From assembly GCA_003635255.1 (NCBI GenBank), contig PYJC01000136.1, forward strand, positions 1-64,000: a stretch of DNA of 64,000 nt, in the 5' to 3' direction. Below the pieces are notes generated by a model that had not been told where the DNA came from, made no database searches, and saw nothing but the letters and a program-made list of their open reading frames with translations. The stretch comes from Candidatus Poribacteria bacterium. GTDB lineage: Bacteria; Poribacteria; WGA-4E; WGA-3G. The translations under genes and the position numbers were made by a program. The stretch's first letter is position 1. The number at the start of each line of letters is the position of its first letter. This document shows positions 43,058 through 52,882 of the stretch, piece after piece.

Positions 43058-45730
43058 ATGTCCGTCCCTGCTCATAATTTGTTCAATACACACCGGTCTC
43101 TCGAAAGTGAGGGCGTTGGGTGTGCTTATTATTCACTCCCTGCCTTAGCGGAAGCGGGTATTGGTTCAATATCCACTTTGCCCGTCAGCCTCCGTATTCT
43201 ACTTGAATCGCTACTACGAAATTACGATGGACACCAGATCACAGAAGACGATATCGTGAATCTGGCAAACTGGGATGCGCGTTCCCCGAAAGCCGCAGAG
43301 ATTCCATTTAAACCAGCACGCGTGGTGGCACAGGATTTTACAGGTGTCCCGCTTGTCGTCGATATTGCGGCGATGCGTTCCGCTGTCGCTGAACTTGGTG
43401 GTGATGCCAGCATGATAGAACCGCTTGTCCCTGTCGATTTAGTCATTGACCACTCTATTCAAGTGGATGCGTATGGTTCAGAAAACGCGTTCTTGTTCAA
43501 TACCCAACGCGAATTTGAGCGTAACAAGGAACGTTACGAATTCCTGAAATGGGGACAGCAGGCATTTGAAAAATTCACTATTATCCCACCCTCTATCGGT
43601 ATCGTGCATCAGGTGAATCTGGAATACCTCGCGAAAGTTGTCATGACAGAGGGTTCACTCGCCTATCCGGATACCGTCGTTGGTACCGATTCACATACGA
43701 CAATGATTAACGGCTTAGGTATCGTCGGATGGGGGGTTGGTGGTATTGAAGCAGAAGCAGCGATGTTAGGGCAGCCTGTTTATATCCTGACACCAGAGGT
43801 GCTCGGTGTTCATCTCAAAGGTGAACTGCTGGACGGCGTTACCGCAACGGATCTGGTTTTGACTGTGACGCAACGTCTCAGAGCCGCTGCAGTTGTCGGT
43901 AAATTCGTTGAATTCTTTGGTGAAGGTGTAGAGGCACTCTCGCTCCCTGATCGTGCGACGCTCTCCAATATGTGTCCAGAATACGGTGCGACGATCGGGT
44001 TCTTCCCACCCGACGCTGAGACGATGCAATACCTGCGTCTTACAGGACGCGACGAAACACACGTTGACACGGTAGAGGCTTACCTGAAAGCGCAAGGACT
44101 GTTCGGTATCCCGCGACTTGGAGAAGTGGAATACTCGGATGTGCTTGAAATAGATCTCGGAGATATTGAACCGAGTGTCGCAGGACCGAAACGACCGCAA
44201 GACCGAATCGCCTTGTCGGATGTCAAACAGACGTTTAATGAACTCCTTACACGTCCTATCGCAGAAGATGGATTCGGCGTGACGGAAGACACAGGCGATG
44301 GTGACGGCATAACCCACGGTTCCGTTGTTATCTCCGCGATTACAAGCTGCACAAACACGAGTAACCCTTCCGTAATGATTGGTGCCGGATTGCTCGCTAA
44401 GAAAGCCGTTGAAAAAGGACTGCGTGTTCCCGATCACGTCAAGACGAGTTTGGCACCCGGTTCCCGTGTCGTAACGGAGTATCTACAGAATACGGGTTTA
44501 TTACCCTACCTTGAGGCACTCGGCTATAACGTTGTAGGCTACGGTTGCACAACTTGTATCGGTAATAGCGGACCGTTGAATGACGTGGTTCAAGCGGCGA
44601 TAGATGCGGGCAACCTTGTCACGGCGAGCGTTTTGAGTGGGAACCGAAATTTTGAAGCGCGGGTGCATCCAGAGATAAAAGCCAATTTCCTGATGTCGCC
44701 GCCGCTTGTCGTTGCTTTCGGGATCGCAGGACGGATTGATATTGATCTCGCTACGGAACCTGTTGGACACAACGATGCGGGTGAAGCGGTTTACCTGAAG
44801 GACATCTGGCCCACGCGTCAAGAGATTGCGGAGATGATTGGCGCGGCGGTTGATCGGCGGACATTCAAAGAGATGTACGAAGCGATCGGGAACCAAGCAC
44901 CGGAATGGGAAGATCTCGCGGGTGCGACGGGTGTTCTCTATCCGTGGAATGAACGAAGTACTTATGTCCAGCATCCACCTTTCTTTGAAGGCTTTTCACG
45001 TGAACCTGCTCCGATTTCAGATGTGATAGATGCGCGAATTCTGGGGATCTTCGGAGATTCAGTCACGACTGACCATATCTCCCCAGCGGGGGCAATCGCG
45101 GCAGAGAGCCCAGCAGGACATTACCTCCAAGAACGTGGTGTTGATACACGGGATTTCAATACTTACGGCTCCAGACGCGGCAATGATCGTGTGATGAGTC
45201 GCGGTACATTTGCCAATCGCCGTGTCCGCAACTTGATGACCCCAGATGTGGAAGGTGGTTTTACTGTTCAGTATCCAGAAGAGACGCAGACAACGATCTA
45301 CGAAGCGGCACTCCACTACCAAGAAAACAGTGTCCCGACTGTCATCTTTGCTGGACAGGACTACGGCATGGGGAGTTCCCGCGACTGGGCAGCGAAGGGT
45401 CCGAAACTCTTGGGTGTCAAAGCGGTTGTCGTGGAGAGTTATGAACGTATCCACCGCAGCAATCTGATCGGTATGGGGGTCTTACCGTTGCAGTTTAAAG
45501 CCGGTGAGAATGTGCAGACGCTTAACCTTGATGGCAGTGAGATTATCAGTATCACAGGGTTCGCCGATGATCTCCAACCCGGAGAGATGGCGACACTGAA
45601 GATCGTTCGCGCAAATGGTGAGACACAGACGACGGAACTGTTAATCAGAATTGATTCGCCGGTGGAGGTAGAATACTACAAACACGGCGGGATTCTGGAT
45701 TACGTTATCCGGAATTTCTTGTCTGCATAG
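43058..45730 (+). CDS. acnA: Aconitate hydratase (AcnA type)
   Basis: Aconitase converts citrate to isocitrate in the citric acid cycle through a [4Fe-4S] cluster. The 890-residue length fits the AcnA/IRP branch. Cluster cysteines are in [13 protein letters not shown] and [14 protein letters not shown]. Substrate-site segments [25 protein letters not shown] and [13 protein letters not shown] are intact. An AAGGAG site and a promoter lie directly upstream. The gene appears to be a single transcription unit. Confidence 0.97.
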   Translation: MSVPAHNLFNTHRSLESEGVGCAYYSLPALAEAGIGSISTLPVSLRILLESLLRNYDGHQITEDDIVNLANWDARSPKAAEIPFKPARVVAQDFTGVPLVVDIAAMRSAVAELGGDASMIEPLVPVDLVIDHSIQVDAYGSENAFLFNTQREFERNKERYEFLKWGQQAFEKFTIIPPSIGIVHQVNLEYLAKVVMTEGSLAYPDTVVGTDSHTTMINGLGIVGWGVGGIEAEAAMLGQPVYILTPEVLGVHLKGELLDGVTATDLVLTVTQRLRAAAVVGKFVEFFGEGVEALSLPDRATLSNMCPEYGATIGFFPPDAETMQYLRLTGRDETHVDTVEAYLKAQGLFGIPRLGEVEYSDVLEIDLGDIEPSVAGPKRPQDRIALSDVKQTFNELLTRPIAEDGFGVTEDTGDGDGITHGSVVISAITSCTNTSNPSVMIGAGLLAKKAVEKGLRVPDHVKTSLAPGSRVVTEYLQNTGLLPYLEALGYNVVGYGCTTCIGNSGPLNDVVQAAIDAGNLVTASVLSGNRNFEARVHPEIKANFLMSPPLVVAFGIAGRIDIDLATEPVGHNDAGEAVYLKDIWPTRQEIAEMIGAAVDRRTFKEMYEAIGNQAPEWEDLAGATGVLYPWNERSTYVQHPPFFEGFSREPAPISDVIDARILGIFGDSVTTDHISPAGAIAAESPAGHYLQERGVDTRDFNTYGSRRGNDRVMSRGTFANRRVRNLMTPDVEGGFTVQYPEETQTTIYEAALHYQENSVPTVIFAGQDYGMGSSRDWAAKGPKLLGVKAVVVESYERIHRSNLIGMGVLPLQFKAGENVQTLNLDGSEIISITGFADDLQPGEMATLKIVRANGETQTTELLIRIDSPVEVEYYKHGGILDYVIRNFLSA

Positions 45731-45777
45731 CAAGATAAGATACCCAACGAGGTTACCACAGCATTTCTGACGCATGT

Positions 45778-45815
45778 CCGGCGCGGTTACAAACCGCGCC
45801 TACCGCTGCTGGGGA
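45778..45815. repeat. REP-like palindrome, type 2
   Basis: GGCGCGGTT (45780-45788) pairs with AACCGCGCC (45792-45800), followed by TACCGCTGCTGGGG. Relative to the copy at 19170 both sides of the stem have changed together, which supports selection on pairing. Confidence 0.8.
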
Positions 45816-45841
45816 TTACTTTTATCAATAGAGGGGACAAA

Positions 45842-46651
45842 ATGACTAAGGCATCTTCTATACTTTTGGTTGCATTCATGAGTGTAGTGCTCTGCTTAGG
45901 CGTTGCTATCTCTGGCGATTCAAAAATTGATGAGGACACGATCTTGGGTGTCTGGCTCTTTGATGAAGACATCAAAAACAGTGTTAGGGACGCTTCAGGG
46001 AACGGTCATGATGGACAGGTCTTTGGGAAGCCTAAAGTTGTTGATGGGAAATTCGGAAAGGCACTCTCTTTTAGTGGTGCTGGCGATAAAATCGAGATTC
46101 CACACGATGACGTGTTCACGACCCCGACGTTTACGCTGATGGCGTGGGTCAATGTTGAAGACCTTGCCACGGGTTGGCGGATGATTGTGGGTAAAGATGC
46201 TTGGCCTGATCGCAACTACGCGATGTTCGTTCATAGGGATAATGGGCGGCTGCATTGTGCTTTCGGCACCCCAGTTTTACGGGATCGCGGAAACTTTAAT
46301 AGTAAAGGATTGATCGTTGATGGGACGTGGCATCATGTGGCTTTCACTTATGATAAGAAGGTCCGACGCGCGTATATTGATGGCGAACTTGATACAGAAG
46401 TGCCGTTAGGTATTGATCCGGGAACGCCACAGATTCCTGTGATTATCAGTCGTCCGCCGTTTAAGGGATTAATCGATGAAGTCTACGTCGGTAATGTGGC
46501 TGTAGAATCGGAAGATGTGAAAACGGCGGCGGAAAAAGGGTTAGCAGAGACTTTGAGACTTGCACGGGATGTAGATTCTCAAGGGAAATTGACGACCCGT
46601 TGGGGTGAGATTAAGAACGACTTTGGCAACATTTACAAAACCTATCGTTAG
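45842..46651 (+). CDS. Secreted LamG-domain protein
   Basis: This 269-residue protein has a signal peptide (ILLVAFMSVVLCLGVAIS) and one LamG jelly-roll: GVWLFDEDIKNSVRDASGNGHDG, LSFSGAGDKIEIPHDD, FTLMAWVNVE, WHHVAFTYDKKVRRAYIDG and LIDEVYVGNVAVE. It is a paralogue of the LamG protein at 2361-3182, and shares its C-terminal KLTTRWGEIK tail, here followed by 13 more residues. The binding partner is unknown. An AGAGGGGAC site precedes the ATG. Confidence 0.87.
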   Translation: MTKASSILLVAFMSVVLCLGVAISGDSKIDEDTILGVWLFDEDIKNSVRDASGNGHDGQVFGKPKVVDGKFGKALSFSGAGDKIEIPHDDVFTTPTFTLMAWVNVEDLATGWRMIVGKDAWPDRNYAMFVHRDNGRLHCAFGTPVLRDRGNFNSKGLIVDGTWHHVAFTYDKKVRRAYIDGELDTEVPLGIDPGTPQIPVIISRPPFKGLIDEVYVGNVAVESEDVKTAAEKGLAETLRLARDVDSQGKLTTRWGEIKNDFGNIYKTYR

Positions 46652-46671
46652 AAACATATTAATGGAAAAAT

Positions 46672-47046
46672 ATGCGCTTCCCAACAAAACACATACTTCC
46701 CATCACATTAATCTTTTTATGCGTCATCATTGGGTGTGGTCGCGATGCACACGAAGAAATTCTGATAATCGGACCCTATAAGACAACCTGTGTGGGTGCT
46801 TTTGAACAGGAGTGTTATCTTGAATTCAATGAGGAAAGCCAAGAGTGGCACTTTTTCTATGAAGGGATACAAGGTTTTGATTTTGAACCGGGGTTTATCT
46901 GGACGCTGAAGGTTAGTCTGCATGAACGAGAAGAAGGGATTCAGGATGTAGGACGATACGAATATCGGCTTGTAGCGGTTATAGACAAGGAGGAGGCATC
47001 CGTTGATGAGATGCCTCCCCGTAAACCGACCGTTAAAAAATCATAA
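46672..47046 (+). CDS. DUF4377-like lipoprotein
   Basis: This 124-residue protein has a lipoprotein signal (PITLIFLCVIIGC) with lipobox cysteine at about 22. The mature part matches what I remember of DUF4377: TTCVGAFEQECYLEF, WHFFYEGIQGFDFEPGFIWTLKV and a C-terminal YRLVAVIDKEE. Function is unknown; the domain is often found with heat-inducible HslJ-like proteins. It follows the LamG gene by 20 bp, suggesting co-transcription. An inverted repeat (GAGGCATC / GATGCCTC, 46992-47016) lies inside its last codons. Confidence 0.75.
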   Translation: MRFPTKHILPITLIFLCVIIGCGRDAHEEILIIGPYKTTCVGAFEQECYLEFNEESQEWHFFYEGIQGFDFEPGFIWTLKVSLHEREEGIQDVGRYEYRLVAVIDKEEASVDEMPPRKPTVKKS

Positions 47047-47054
47047 ATATACTC

Positions 47055-48140
47055 TTAAATCTCCGGCACTCTCACTGCCACCTCTTTCCCGGCTGCATGT
47101 GAACGGAAGATACCGTCCATAATTACATTCGTGAGCAGAACACCCTCTGGTGGTATCGGCGATGGTCCGTCCGCTTTGACACCTTCTCGGAATTCGATCA
47201 TCTGTGTTGCCCAGTTATCAGATTGGGGAAACCCAGAGAACTGGATCGTCGTCATCCCTTCTGGCGGATTCGGTTCGGCTGTTAATCCTTCCGATTCGAC
47301 AAACTTCTTGAGCTCACCGTCATACGCATCCGCATAAATAACCGGTCCCCCCAACGAGAACCCCGCTTTCGTTCCAAGATGGAAGTTTCCACCGAGCGAG
47401 TCCTGATGCACCGCCCAAGAGATTTTGAACACCATCACGCCACCATTTTCAAACCGCACCCATGCCGCACCGAACTCTTCAACATCCATGATCCCCTTAA
47501 ATCTCGGATCTTGCTGCGAGATATAATCCTCGGTAATCGCGGAGACCCGCACCGGTTTCGGGTATCCCATCGCATACAGCGAAGCGTGCATGTTGTAAAC
47601 ACCGATATCGACGGTCGCGCCGGCACCTGCGGTCTTTTTGTAGATGAACGTATGTCCAGGGTTCCCGCGTCGTCGGCATCCTGCGGATTCAGAATAGTAG
47701 ATGTCGCCGAACAATCCCGCGTCGAACGCCTTTCTTATGAACTGGAGCCTCGGATCAAACGTCGGATTGAGACCGATCTGTAAGATTTTGCCCGATGCCT
47801 TTGCTGCCTGCACCATTGCTGTTGCATCGGAAAGCGTCGCTGCCATCGGTTTCTCACAGAGGACGTGCTTACCGGCGTTCAGTGCTGCGACGGTAGGTCG
47901 CCGATGCCCCTGATTGTAAGTGCAAACACTCACCGCATCAAGCCCGTCCATTTCGAGCATCTTGTTGTAACTTGAAAAAGCGTTCTTTCTGGGGACACCC
48001 CACTCGTCAGCAGCTTGGTTCGCCTTGCTTTTGATGATGTCGCAGACCGCGACGATCTCGAAACCACCGACTTTCTCGTATGTACTCCGGTGCGCCCGTG
48101 AAATGCCACCTGTACCAATAATACCAACTCGGACAGTCAT
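47055..48140 (-). CDS. Gfo/Idh/MocA-family oxidoreductase
   Basis: This 361-residue NAD(P)-dependent oxidoreductase has the Rossmann motif GTGGISRAH at about 9-17 and the catalytic CEKPMA at about 94-99. A D-x-x-x-x-x-H pair in VDIGVYNMH completes the active-site pattern. Such enzymes oxidise or epimerise sugars and inositols. It is followed on its upstream side by a near-identical-length paralogue (48348-49433). A GGAGGT site precedes the ATG. The substrate is unknown. Confidence 0.93.
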   Translation of the reverse strand: MTVRVGIIGTGGISRAHRSTYEKVGGFEIVAVCDIIKSKANQAADEWGVPRKNAFSSYNKMLEMDGLDAVSVCTYNQGHRRPTVAALNAGKHVLCEKPMAATLSDATAMVQAAKASGKILQIGLNPTFDPRLQFIRKAFDAGLFGDIYYSESAGCRRRGNPGHTFIYKKTAGAGATVDIGVYNMHASLYAMGYPKPVRVSAITEDYISQQDPRFKGIMDVEEFGAAWVRFENGGVMVFKISWAVHQDSLGGNFHLGTKAGFSLGGPVIYADAYDGELKKFVESEGLTAEPNPPEGMTTIQFSGFPQSDNWATQMIEFREGVKADGPSPIPPEGVLLTNVIMDGIFRSHAAGKEVAVRVPEI

Positions 48141-48276
48141 ATTGTTACCTCCTCATAATCAATTTATGGTGAAATATGAAAATATTAGGATCTACGCATA
48201 ACCGAGGTATTCTCGATGGAAGATGGAAGAAACGGAAGAATGGTGGAACCTCTTCCACGCTTCCAGTCTTCCTATG

Positions 48277-48299
48277 AGGAAACACCCCAGCAAAAACAC
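48277..48299. repeat. Dispersed repeat AAACACCCCAGCAAAAAC
   Basis: This is the second clean copy of the element also found at 39189 and 62052. It lies in the 207-bp gap between the two Gfo/Idh/MocA genes; the rest of that gap holds nothing I recognise. Confidence 0.65.
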
Positions 48300-48347
48300 T
48301 TCCAATCCTGCAACAACTTGCTGATGGCTGCGGGTTGCTGACGGCTT

Positions 48348-49433
48348 TTAAATCTCCGGTACTCTCACAGCGATCTCTTTACCCGCTGCATGTGAACGGA
48401 AAATACCGTCCATAATTACATTCGTGAGTAGGACACCCTCTGGGAGTATCGGCGATGGCGTATCCGCTTTGACGGCTTCACGGAACGCCGTTATCTGTGC
48501 TTGCCAGACATCGACCTCTGGGAATCCAGAGAACTGGATCGTCGTCATCCCTTCCGGCGGGTTCGCTTCTGCGGTGAGTCCTTCGGATTTGACAAGTTTC
48601 TTCAGGTCATTTGTATAAGCATCGGCATAGACAACCGGTCCGTTCAGAGAAATACCTGCTTCTTTACCGAGACAAAAACTCGGACCCAACGAATCCTGAT
48701 GCACTACCCAAGAGATTTTGAATACCATCACACCCCCATTGTCAAACCGGACCCATGCGACACCGAACTCTTCAACGTCCATGATCCCCTTAAATTGCGG
48801 ATCTTGCTGTGAGATGCAATCCTCGGTAATCGCGGAGACACGCACTGGTTTTGGATACCCCATCGCATACAACGAATCGTGCATATTGTAGACACCGACA
48901 TCTACGATTGCGCCGGCACCTGCGGTCTTTTTGTAGATGAATGTACGTCCCGGATTCCTGCGTCGACTCCCGCCTGTAGATTCAGAATAATAGATGTCGC
49001 CGAGCAGCCCTGAATCGATCACCTTCTTAGCGAATTGGAGTCTCGGATTAAAAGTGCTGTGGATACCGATTTGCAAGATTTTGCCGGACGCTTTCGCGGC
49101 GCGGACCATTGCGGTCGCATCTGGGAGTGTCGCTGCCATCGGTTTCTCACAAAAGACGTGTTTACCGGCGTTCAACGCGGCCACTGTTGGACGGCGATGG
49201 CCTTGGTTGTAAGTGCAAACGCTGACCGTATCGATTTCGTCCATCTCAAGCATCTTGTTGTAGCTGGTGAAGACGTGTTTTCTGGGGACACCCCACTTAT
49301 CGGCAGCTTCATTCGCCTTGCTTTTGACGATGTCGCAGACCGCGACGATCTCGAAACCGCCTACTGCCGTATAAGTCCTGTGGTGTGCACGTGAGATACC
49401 ACCTGTACCCACGATACCGACTCGAATCGTCAT
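48348..49433 (-). CDS. Gfo/Idh/MocA-family oxidoreductase, paralogue
   Basis: This 361-residue protein aligns end to end without gaps with the product of 47055-48140. The Rossmann motif GTGGISRAH, CEKPMA and VDVGVYNMH are all conserved. Differences cluster in the substrate-side segments (for example HSTFNPRLQFAKK against NPTFDPRLQFIRK, and FCLGKEAGISLNG against FHLGTKAGFSLGG). This indicates a tandem duplication with possible divergence of substrate. A GGAGA site precedes the ATG at 49433. Confidence 0.93.
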   Translation of the reverse strand: MTIRVGIVGTGGISRAHHRTYTAVGGFEIVAVCDIVKSKANEAADKWGVPRKHVFTSYNKMLEMDEIDTVSVCTYNQGHRRPTVAALNAGKHVFCEKPMAATLPDATAMVRAAKASGKILQIGIHSTFNPRLQFAKKVIDSGLLGDIYYSESTGGSRRRNPGRTFIYKKTAGAGAIVDVGVYNMHDSLYAMGYPKPVRVSAITEDCISQQDPQFKGIMDVEEFGVAWVRFDNGGVMVFKISWVVHQDSLGPSFCLGKEAGISLNGPVVYADAYTNDLKKLVKSEGLTAEANPPEGMTTIQFSGFPEVDVWQAQITAFREAVKADTPSPILPEGVLLTNVIMDGIFRSHAAGKEIAVRVPEI

Positions 49434-49612
49434 ACGCTTATCTCCTCATAACAACATTGAATTGCCATAAAAGTTTAGACGAAATCGGTTTGTAATGCAA
49501 GTGGAAAATAGGTAGTTAAACACCCTCGGTTAAACATTCAATTTACCCTTAATTTATCAGGAATATTACTTGTATTCTTAAATTCGTGAGTAAGTATTGT
49601 CACTTTAATTAT

Positions 49613-50788
49613 TCATACTTCTCGATCAAGCTCAATTTGTTCAAGCTTCATCACATACGCTGAATCAATAATGCTCTTCCCTATTTCAAAGTGTCCGTCG
49701 CTGAATGCAGCATAGATAGCGTTACGGCATCGTTTATTAATGTTACGAGGTGTTTTGTTCTCTAAGTCCTCTAAAAGCATTTCTAAGGCTGTTAGATCAA
49801 ATGGGTAAGTCTCAGGAAGCCCTTCTGGTAGAAGAGATTTGTCGCGGTATTGAGGATGATTGATGAGTTCACTTACATATTCCACTGCTTCATTCAGATC
49901 TAATTCAGGAAAATAAATAACATCAGTGATACGGTCTAGCAAAGCACCACCTAAAATCACATTGAATTCCTCATATGCTTCGGGGTCCGCAAGGGTCATA
50001 TTCAGAAAAAGCGTGAAGAAATTGGGAAGTCGATCTATCAAGTCCCGGAGGCCTTGTGTCACAATGCGGAACTGAGAAGAAGTAAGATAAATTAGGTCCT
50101 CTATCTCATCAACCCAAAGACAGACGCGTGAATGTTGAGACTTTTCTTGGCTTGGATTTAGTCCAATTAGACATTGTAGGACACCTGCTAGTACTCGAAA
50201 TCGATCCTGTGATTTGCTAATGTTCCGTGCTATACCAAGTTTTCTCAACTCAGTCCGGGTACAACCCTCTAAAAAGTACGCTCGCAATAAAGCTTGTTTT
50301 TCGCCTGTATTCTCTGTCCCAAATAACCAGAAGGCACGTGCTAATTCTTCACTACCAAGAACCGTTTGGAGCAGTTTCATTGCTTCCGCCTCGGATAACT
50401 GGCAGACGGACTCTCGAATAATTTTGTGAACATAACTCATACCTAATGTGTCAAGGATGTCAATATAGAAATCCTCAGCGGGTTTTCCAGGATCCTTTGG
50501 GGCACAAATGTTTATTTGGTGAATTGGAGTTTCGCTGGTCGGTATTGAAGATAAGTATTTATCGCTGGCAAAGTAGATTGCAGCGTGAGTTTTCCCACCG
50601 CCGTAAAGTCCTCGGTTGAGAACAACTTGAGTAGCAGAATCGGAAACTGCGACTTTAAAGATTTCATCAAATTGCCGTTTTACTCCCTCCATTCCGGCCC
50701 AAATGACCTGTTCAGAATCTACTGGTGGTGTCAGATCAAAAGGATTCTTTTTTAAAAAAATATAACCCCAATTGAATTTACTAATCAT
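49613..50788 (-). CDS. P-loop ATPase of a dnd-linked operon
   Basis: This 391-residue protein is an AAA+/ORC-like ATPase: Walker A NRGLYGGGKTHAA at 58-70 and Walker B VCLWVDEIEDL at about 220. A C-terminal part (NPRNINKRCRNAI-like helices) could be a winged-helix or lid. I cannot name the family. The ATG at 50788 has an AAGGAG site at ideal spacing and lies two bases after the stop of the PIN-like gene. It is the last gene of a three-gene operon that diverges from dndCDE. A role in phosphorothioation-linked restriction or DNA loading is inferred from position. Confidence 0.75.
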   Translation of the reverse strand: MISKFNWGYIFLKKNPFDLTPPVDSEQVIWAGMEGVKRQFDEIFKVAVSDSATQVVLNRGLYGGGKTHAAIYFASDKYLSSIPTSETPIHQINICAPKDPGKPAEDFYIDILDTLGMSYVHKIIRESVCQLSEAEAMKLLQTVLGSEELARAFWLFGTENTGEKQALLRAYFLEGCTRTELRKLGIARNISKSQDRFRVLAGVLQCLIGLNPSQEKSQHSRVCLWVDEIEDLIYLTSSQFRIVTQGLRDLIDRLPNFFTLFLNMTLADPEAYEEFNVILGGALLDRITDVIYFPELDLNEAVEYVSELINHPQYRDKSLLPEGLPETYPFDLTALEMLLEDLENKTPRNINKRCRNAIYAAFSDGHFEIGKSIIDSAYVMKLEQIELDREV

Positions 50789-50790
50789 TG

Positions 50791-51450
50791 TCAACTCCTT
50801 GTTTTCGGGTAAGCTGGTAATTGGGAAAGGGTCTTGTTAATTTCTTTCAATTTGCTATGATAGCACTCAAACCTTTTTGTTGGGATACCTCTTTGACCAC
50901 CCAGACGACTATTGATATCTCTTAATACTCCCTCAGCTATTTGAAAGCGAAATCTATTCCAATGTCTGGTAAAAAGATACAAGACGAAATCAAGAGATGA
51001 CCAGATTTTTCCGATCCTAAAAGTGTCAAACACTTGAAACAAAAAACCATCCTGTTTTGAATCAGTCGTTTTCAATTCATCAGTTAGAAAAATTACTTGG
51101 CGATATTTTCCACTTAGAACTGCCTCCAACGCTACGCAACAATTATGTCGCTCTCCTCGATCTCCTCTATTGTCTAAATTCGGGTAGAAGGACTGCAGGA
51201 AAGCTTTTTCCAATTTATCAATTGGCACTTGAAAGCTCCATTTTGATCTATTGCATTGCTTTTGAATGTTACCTTTAGCTAGTATTTGGTGGGATTGAAT
51301 CTCATCACAGATTGTCTTACTTAATTTAACATCAAATTCCTTCCATAGCCAAAGCCGAAGATCATCGTTGATCACTTCAATATCACGCATGTGGATAAGT
51401 GAATTTGTATCAGGTATACATAGTAACGCTGAAGTTTGTATATTATGCAT
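50791..51450 (-). CDS. PIN-domain-like nuclease of a dnd-linked operon
   Basis: This 219-residue protein shows the acidic residues of a PIN nuclease: D14 in IPDTNSLIH, E50 in CDEIQSH, the D97-x-x-E100 stretch (DRGERHNC) and D124 in VIFLTDELK. The order and spacing fit a PIN fold, which usually cuts RNA and sometimes DNA. Its start overlaps the upstream gene by 8 bp and its stop lies two bases before the ATPase start, so the three are almost certainly translated together. The family is not one I can name, and the target is unknown. Confidence 0.7.
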   Translation of the reverse strand: MHNIQTSALLCIPDTNSLIHMRDIEVINDDLRLWLWKEFDVKLSKTICDEIQSHQILAKGNIQKQCNRSKWSFQVPIDKLEKAFLQSFYPNLDNRGDRGERHNCCVALEAVLSGKYRQVIFLTDELKTTDSKQDGFLFQVFDTFRIGKIWSSLDFVLYLFTRHWNRFRFQIAEGVLRDINSRLGGQRGIPTKRFECYHSKLKEINKTLSQLPAYPKTRS

Positions 51451-52561
51451 GTCTCCTCACAAGATAGGATTCGTTTTCCCGAGCTGATATTTTAGCTTCA
51501 TATTTATAGTTTTCCAATGTCCGCGGTTCCTGAAACCATTGAATGAGATCTCCAAGGTTTGTAAGTATATGTAACTGTGTTACTAAACGAATACATAGAT
51601 ACATCGCTCCTTGCGTGAGAGGGATCTTTGGAATGCTTCTCCGAAATTCATTAAACGCTATAGGAAGGTATTGTTTACAAGCTTCTCGGCGAACCTCATC
51701 ATCAACGTCTTGCCACTGCCGAAAATCAGGTGCAGAAATCATGAGTGGACTGATGTCTGAAAAAAACTGGGCACTAAACCATGCATCTGTAACATCAGAT
51801 ATATTAGGATTTTTCAATTTTTGGAAGGTTTTTGTCAAATTCTGCCCAGTTTCCGTAAGTTGATAAATAAAACTATTTTTTTCTTTTCTTAAATCTAGCA
51901 ACCCAAGATCTAAAAGCCAGTGTAAACGAGGCGGAATGATGTAAGCAGCATAACCTTCGGGCTTTTTCCATTCTGTCGTAACCTCAACCTGTCTGTCATG
52001 TAAGCGATTTACGATGTGTCCTTGTGAACTTGTCGAAATTTTTGCTTTGAGGCGGTCTAGAAAAGCCTGTTGAAAATTCTTTTGTAAATTTTTGAGACTG
52101 GGGTTCTCAAGCGATTGGAGCATATTGACGATAGTTAGCAGCGTATCAGCATCTTGCTGTAGGATCTGGTAGATGTAAAAAATTCTTTCATCGTGATCAA
52201 GATATAATGAGTTTAATTCATTGTTAGGTTTATCGTTGAGCAGACTCAAGAGAACGCGTCCAATTCTTGTTAATTGATAAACATTTGATATTTTGGAGAG
52301 TAATCCGAATTTAACAGTTAAGTCAAGATAACTAGTACTTAATAAAGTCATCCCTTTTTTCTCTAGGGAGTGTATCGTCCCTGTATGGTATTTATAATTT
52401 TCAAGGCTGTTTGCCTGAGTATTGCTCCAATCTTTTAATTTACTCACGAAAATATCTTCATTCAATGGACGTTCTCCTACAAGTCGTAAAATTTGCGATA
52501 GGTACCTAAGTCTGCGGACGAGTGAGCTGGAGACTACAATCTCACGATAAGAAATTTTCAT
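51443..52561 (-). CDS. Winged-helix-like protein heading a dnd-linked operon
   Basis: I do not recognise this 372-residue protein. It is mostly helical with two segments that look like winged-helix cores: SYLDLTVKFGLLSKI-x-x-VYQLTRIGRVLL and HWLLDLGLLDLRKEK-x-x-x-IYQLTETGQNL, each a helix-turn-helix followed by a wing. These suggest DNA binding. It is the first gene of the operon that diverges from dndC, so it may regulate the locus or recognise modified DNA. Confidence in its being a gene is high; the function is inference. Confidence 0.7.
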   Translation of the reverse strand: MKISYREIVVSSSLVRRLRYLSQILRLVGERPLNEDIFVSKLKDWSNTQANSLENYKYHTGTIHSLEKKGMTLLSTSYLDLTVKFGLLSKISNVYQLTRIGRVLLSLLNDKPNNELNSLYLDHDERIFYIYQILQQDADTLLTIVNMLQSLENPSLKNLQKNFQQAFLDRLKAKISTSSQGHIVNRLHDRQVEVTTEWKKPEGYAAYIIPPRLHWLLDLGLLDLRKEKNSFIYQLTETGQNLTKTFQKLKNPNISDVTDAWFSAQFFSDISPLMISAPDFRQWQDVDDEVRREACKQYLPIAFNEFRRSIPKIPLTQGAMYLCIRLVTQLHILTNLGDLIQWFQEPRTLENYKYEAKISARENESYLVRRHA

Positions 52562-52882
52562 AAGTGTTAACCCTGCTTCTACACGAATAGTCAGGTCAAG
52601 GACTGCTTGCTGTCTGTAACCCCAATTCCTGTGCTACCGTTGTTTTGAATATAAAAATGTGTAGTTTCGGAAAGTGAGTGTTCCCAAGTTTAATATGATA
52701 AACAAAGATATTTAGTTTCATCTAGCCATCACCAATTGATATTCTAACAGGAGTTACGAGTGATCGCAAGTAAAAAACTGAAGTGTAGAGAAAAAATGTG
52801 ACATTTTTAGTTGAACTATGCTATACTTTATAGCATGTGTTAGGAAATCAACCACTATTTTCTTTTCGTAAGGAAGTAACTC
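52562..52882. other. Divergent regulatory region between the two dnd-linked operons
   Basis: No gene is supported in these 321 bp. Near the dndC end lies a perfect 8-bp inverted repeat over a likely -10 box (described separately). The leftward promoter is not identifiable by eye. Confidence 0.55.
52798..52836 (+). promoter_or_regulatory. Probable dndC promoter with overlapping operator palindrome
   Basis: ATGCTATA (52818-52825) and TATAGCAT (52829-52836) form a perfect 8-bp inverted repeat with a 3-base centre. It covers a -10 like sequence TATACT (52823-52828). GTGACA at 52798-52803 is a possible -35 with a long 19-bp spacer. A repressor bound here would block dndC transcription. Confidence 0.6.

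Noticed and set aside
46992-47016. Inverted repeat GAGGCATC/GATGCCTC as terminator of the DUF4377 gene
   Set aside because: It lies within the last codons of the gene and is not followed by a T-run.
49613-52561. Assignment of the three-gene operon to DptFGH
   Set aside because: Sizes and motifs do not fit: I see no large helicase of DptH type, and the middle protein looks like a PIN nuclease.
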